Below, in pieces: positions 63,058 to 64,000 of a stretch of 64,000 nucleotides of DNA. The number at the start of each line of letters is the position of its first letter. Position 1 is the stretch's first letter. The position numbers and the translations under genes are program-made. The notes beneath the pieces are model-generated. The model had not been told where the DNA came from. It worked only from the letters and a program-made list of their open reading frames with translations, and searched no databases. Source of the stretch: Kitasatospora purpeofusca (GTDB lineage Bacteria; Actinomycetota; Actinomycetes; Streptomycetales; Streptomycetaceae); the NCBI RefSeq assembly GCF_000718025.1, contig NZ_JODS01000031.1, positions 1 to 64,000 of the forward strand, in the 5' to 3' direction.

Positions 63058-64000
63058 TCAGACGGCGACCCGTTCGGGCCGCTCCTCCGCCGCCGCTTCG
63101 GCGGGCCGCTCCGCGTCGACGGGCGTGTTCTCCCGGGGGACGGGCAGAACGGCCATGATCACGCCGGAGACCACGATGGTCGCCGCCCAGGCGAGGCCGT
63201 ACCGGCCGACGGGGGTGTCGGACAGCGGCCCGGCGAACCAGTCGCACTTGGTGAAGGCCAGCCCGACCAGCAGCGCCAGCACCCACGACACCATCGCCTG
63301 CCAGCAGAAGCCGCCGACGTACCAGTACCGGCTGCTCCGGCCGGTGTCCATCAGCGCGGCGGCGTCGTAGCGCACCGCGCGCGAGCGGCGGCGGAACATG
63401 TCCACCGCGTAGACGCCGATCCAGGCCGAGAAGGAGACCGCGAGCAGGATCAGGAAGGTGATGAAGGAGCCCAGGAAGCTGGTGGCGACCAGCATCAGCA
63501 GCAGGCCGCCGACCAGCGAGATCACGGCGTTGATGCTGACGGCCATGGCGCGCGGCAGCTTGACGCCCATGGTCTGGGCGGTGAAGCCGGCCGAGTACAT
63601 GGAGAGGCTGTTGATCAGCAGCATGCCCACGATCGCGGTCAGCAGGTACGGCACGGCCAGCCAGGTCGGCAGCAGGTCGCCGAGGAAGGAGACCGGGTCC
63701 GCGGCCTCGGCCAGGCCGGGGGAGGCCACCGCCATCACGGCGCCCATCAGCACCATCGGCACCATCACCAGGCCGGCGCCGGAGACCGTCACGCCGACGA
63801 TCTTCCGGCCGGAGGCCGAGTGCGGCAGGTAGCGGGCGAAGTCGGGGCCGGTGGGGACCCAGCTGATGCCGCCGGCGGCGATGGTCCCGATGCCGGCGAC
63901 CATCATCGCCGTGGTGCCCGCGGGCTTGGCGAAGACCTCGCTCCAGTCCATGGTCGCGACCAGGTAGCCGAGCACCAGGACGCTGAAGACGCCGAAGAGG
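63058..64000 (-). CDS. NCS1-family permease (cytosine/purine/allantoin type), C-terminal part
   Basis: About 313 residues of a polytopic permease whose 5' end lies beyond the window. The segments GIGTIAAGGISWVPTGPDFA, SGRKIVGVTVSGAGLVMVPM and NSLSMYSAGFTAQTMG are typical of NCS1 nucleobase transporters. Eight or more helices are visible and the tail is Glu/Pro-rich. It probably imports a nucleobase or hydantoin with a cation; the substrate cannot be assigned. Confidence 0.85.
   Translation of the reverse strand, partial: LFGVFSVLVLGYLVATMDWSEVFAKPAGTTAMMVAGIGTIAAGGISWVPTGPDFARYLPHSASGRKIVGVTVSGAGLVMVPMVLMGAVMAVASPGLAEAADPVSFLGDLLPTWLAVPYLLTAIVGMLLINSLSMYSAGFTAQTMGVKLPRAMAVSINAVISLVGGLLLMLVATSFLGSFITFLILLAVSFSAWIGVYAVDMFRRRSRAVRYDAAALMDTGRSSRYWYVGGFCWQAMVSWVLALLVGLAFTKCDWFAGPLSDTPVGRYGLAWAATIVVSGVIMAVLPVPRENTPVDAERPAEAAAEERPERVAV

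Overview
The window is high-GC actinobacterial DNA with Streptomycetaceae features: third-position GC, GTG/TTG starts, many leaderless genes, almost no TTA codons, AfsR/SARP and LuxR regulators, and modular type I polyketide synthases. The polyketide genes match the 3' end of a bafilomycin-type plecomacrolide cluster with leucanicidin-type tailoring genes. This suggests a Kitasatospora or a close Streptomyces relative; the genus is an inference.

Region 1 (1-21110) is the right end of the antibiotic cluster. It holds the end of a penultimate PKS (methylmalonyl AT-DH-KR-ACP) and a final single-module PKS (KS-AT-DH-KR-ACP-TE). Next come four genes for a methoxymalonyl-ACP extender unit (fkbK, fkbJ, fkbI, fkbH) and, on the other strand, the O-methyltransferase fkbG. 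An AfsR-like regulator, a type II thioesterase, a small LuxR-type HTH protein, a sugar O-methyltransferase and a macrolide glycosyltransferase follow. Module chemistry fits C1-C5 of bafilomycin (2-methoxy, 2,4-diene). A VOC-family gene stump at 21.2 kb marks the cluster border.

Region 2 (21.4-38.0 kb) starts with a chloramphenicol-phosphotransferase-like kinase, nadE, a NarL-type two-component system facing an MMPL transporter, and an MTA phosphorylase. The next 10 kb is a little-described locus: two molybdopterin oxidoreductases (one fused to a membrane domain), a four-helix cytochrome b, a GT-C mannosyltransferase-like protein, a SAM methyltransferase, a GT2-DUF2064 fusion, an OmpR-type two-component pair and an NDP-sugar epimerase. 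A 17-bp motif CTTACG-N5-CGAACG or a close variant lies exactly 52 nt before four of its start codons, which points to one regulon.

Region 3 (38.2-52.6 kb) is mixed chromosome: LysR with aldo/keto reductase, acyl-CoA ligase, a secreted M15-like protein, a stress group (DUF1269, PPK2, P-type ATPase, amphi-Trp), an M9 collagenase, a CHMI-type tautomerase and a small secreted protein.

Region 4 (52.6-57 kb) holds a candidate undescribed peptide system: a 31-residue peptide gene with a near-perfect Shine-Dalgarno, a strong hairpin, a membrane metalloprotease with a PqqD/RRE-like N-terminus, and a large TPR protein with a degenerate ATPase segment.

Region 5 (57-64 kb) has an XRE / ImmA-IrrE / DUF6545-like operon, SDR, GNAT, a Doc toxin-antitoxin pair, an FAD monooxygenase facing a TetR repressor across three matching operators, and the C-terminal part of an NCS1 permease that runs off the window. 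No tRNA, rRNA, CRISPR array or insertion sequence was seen.
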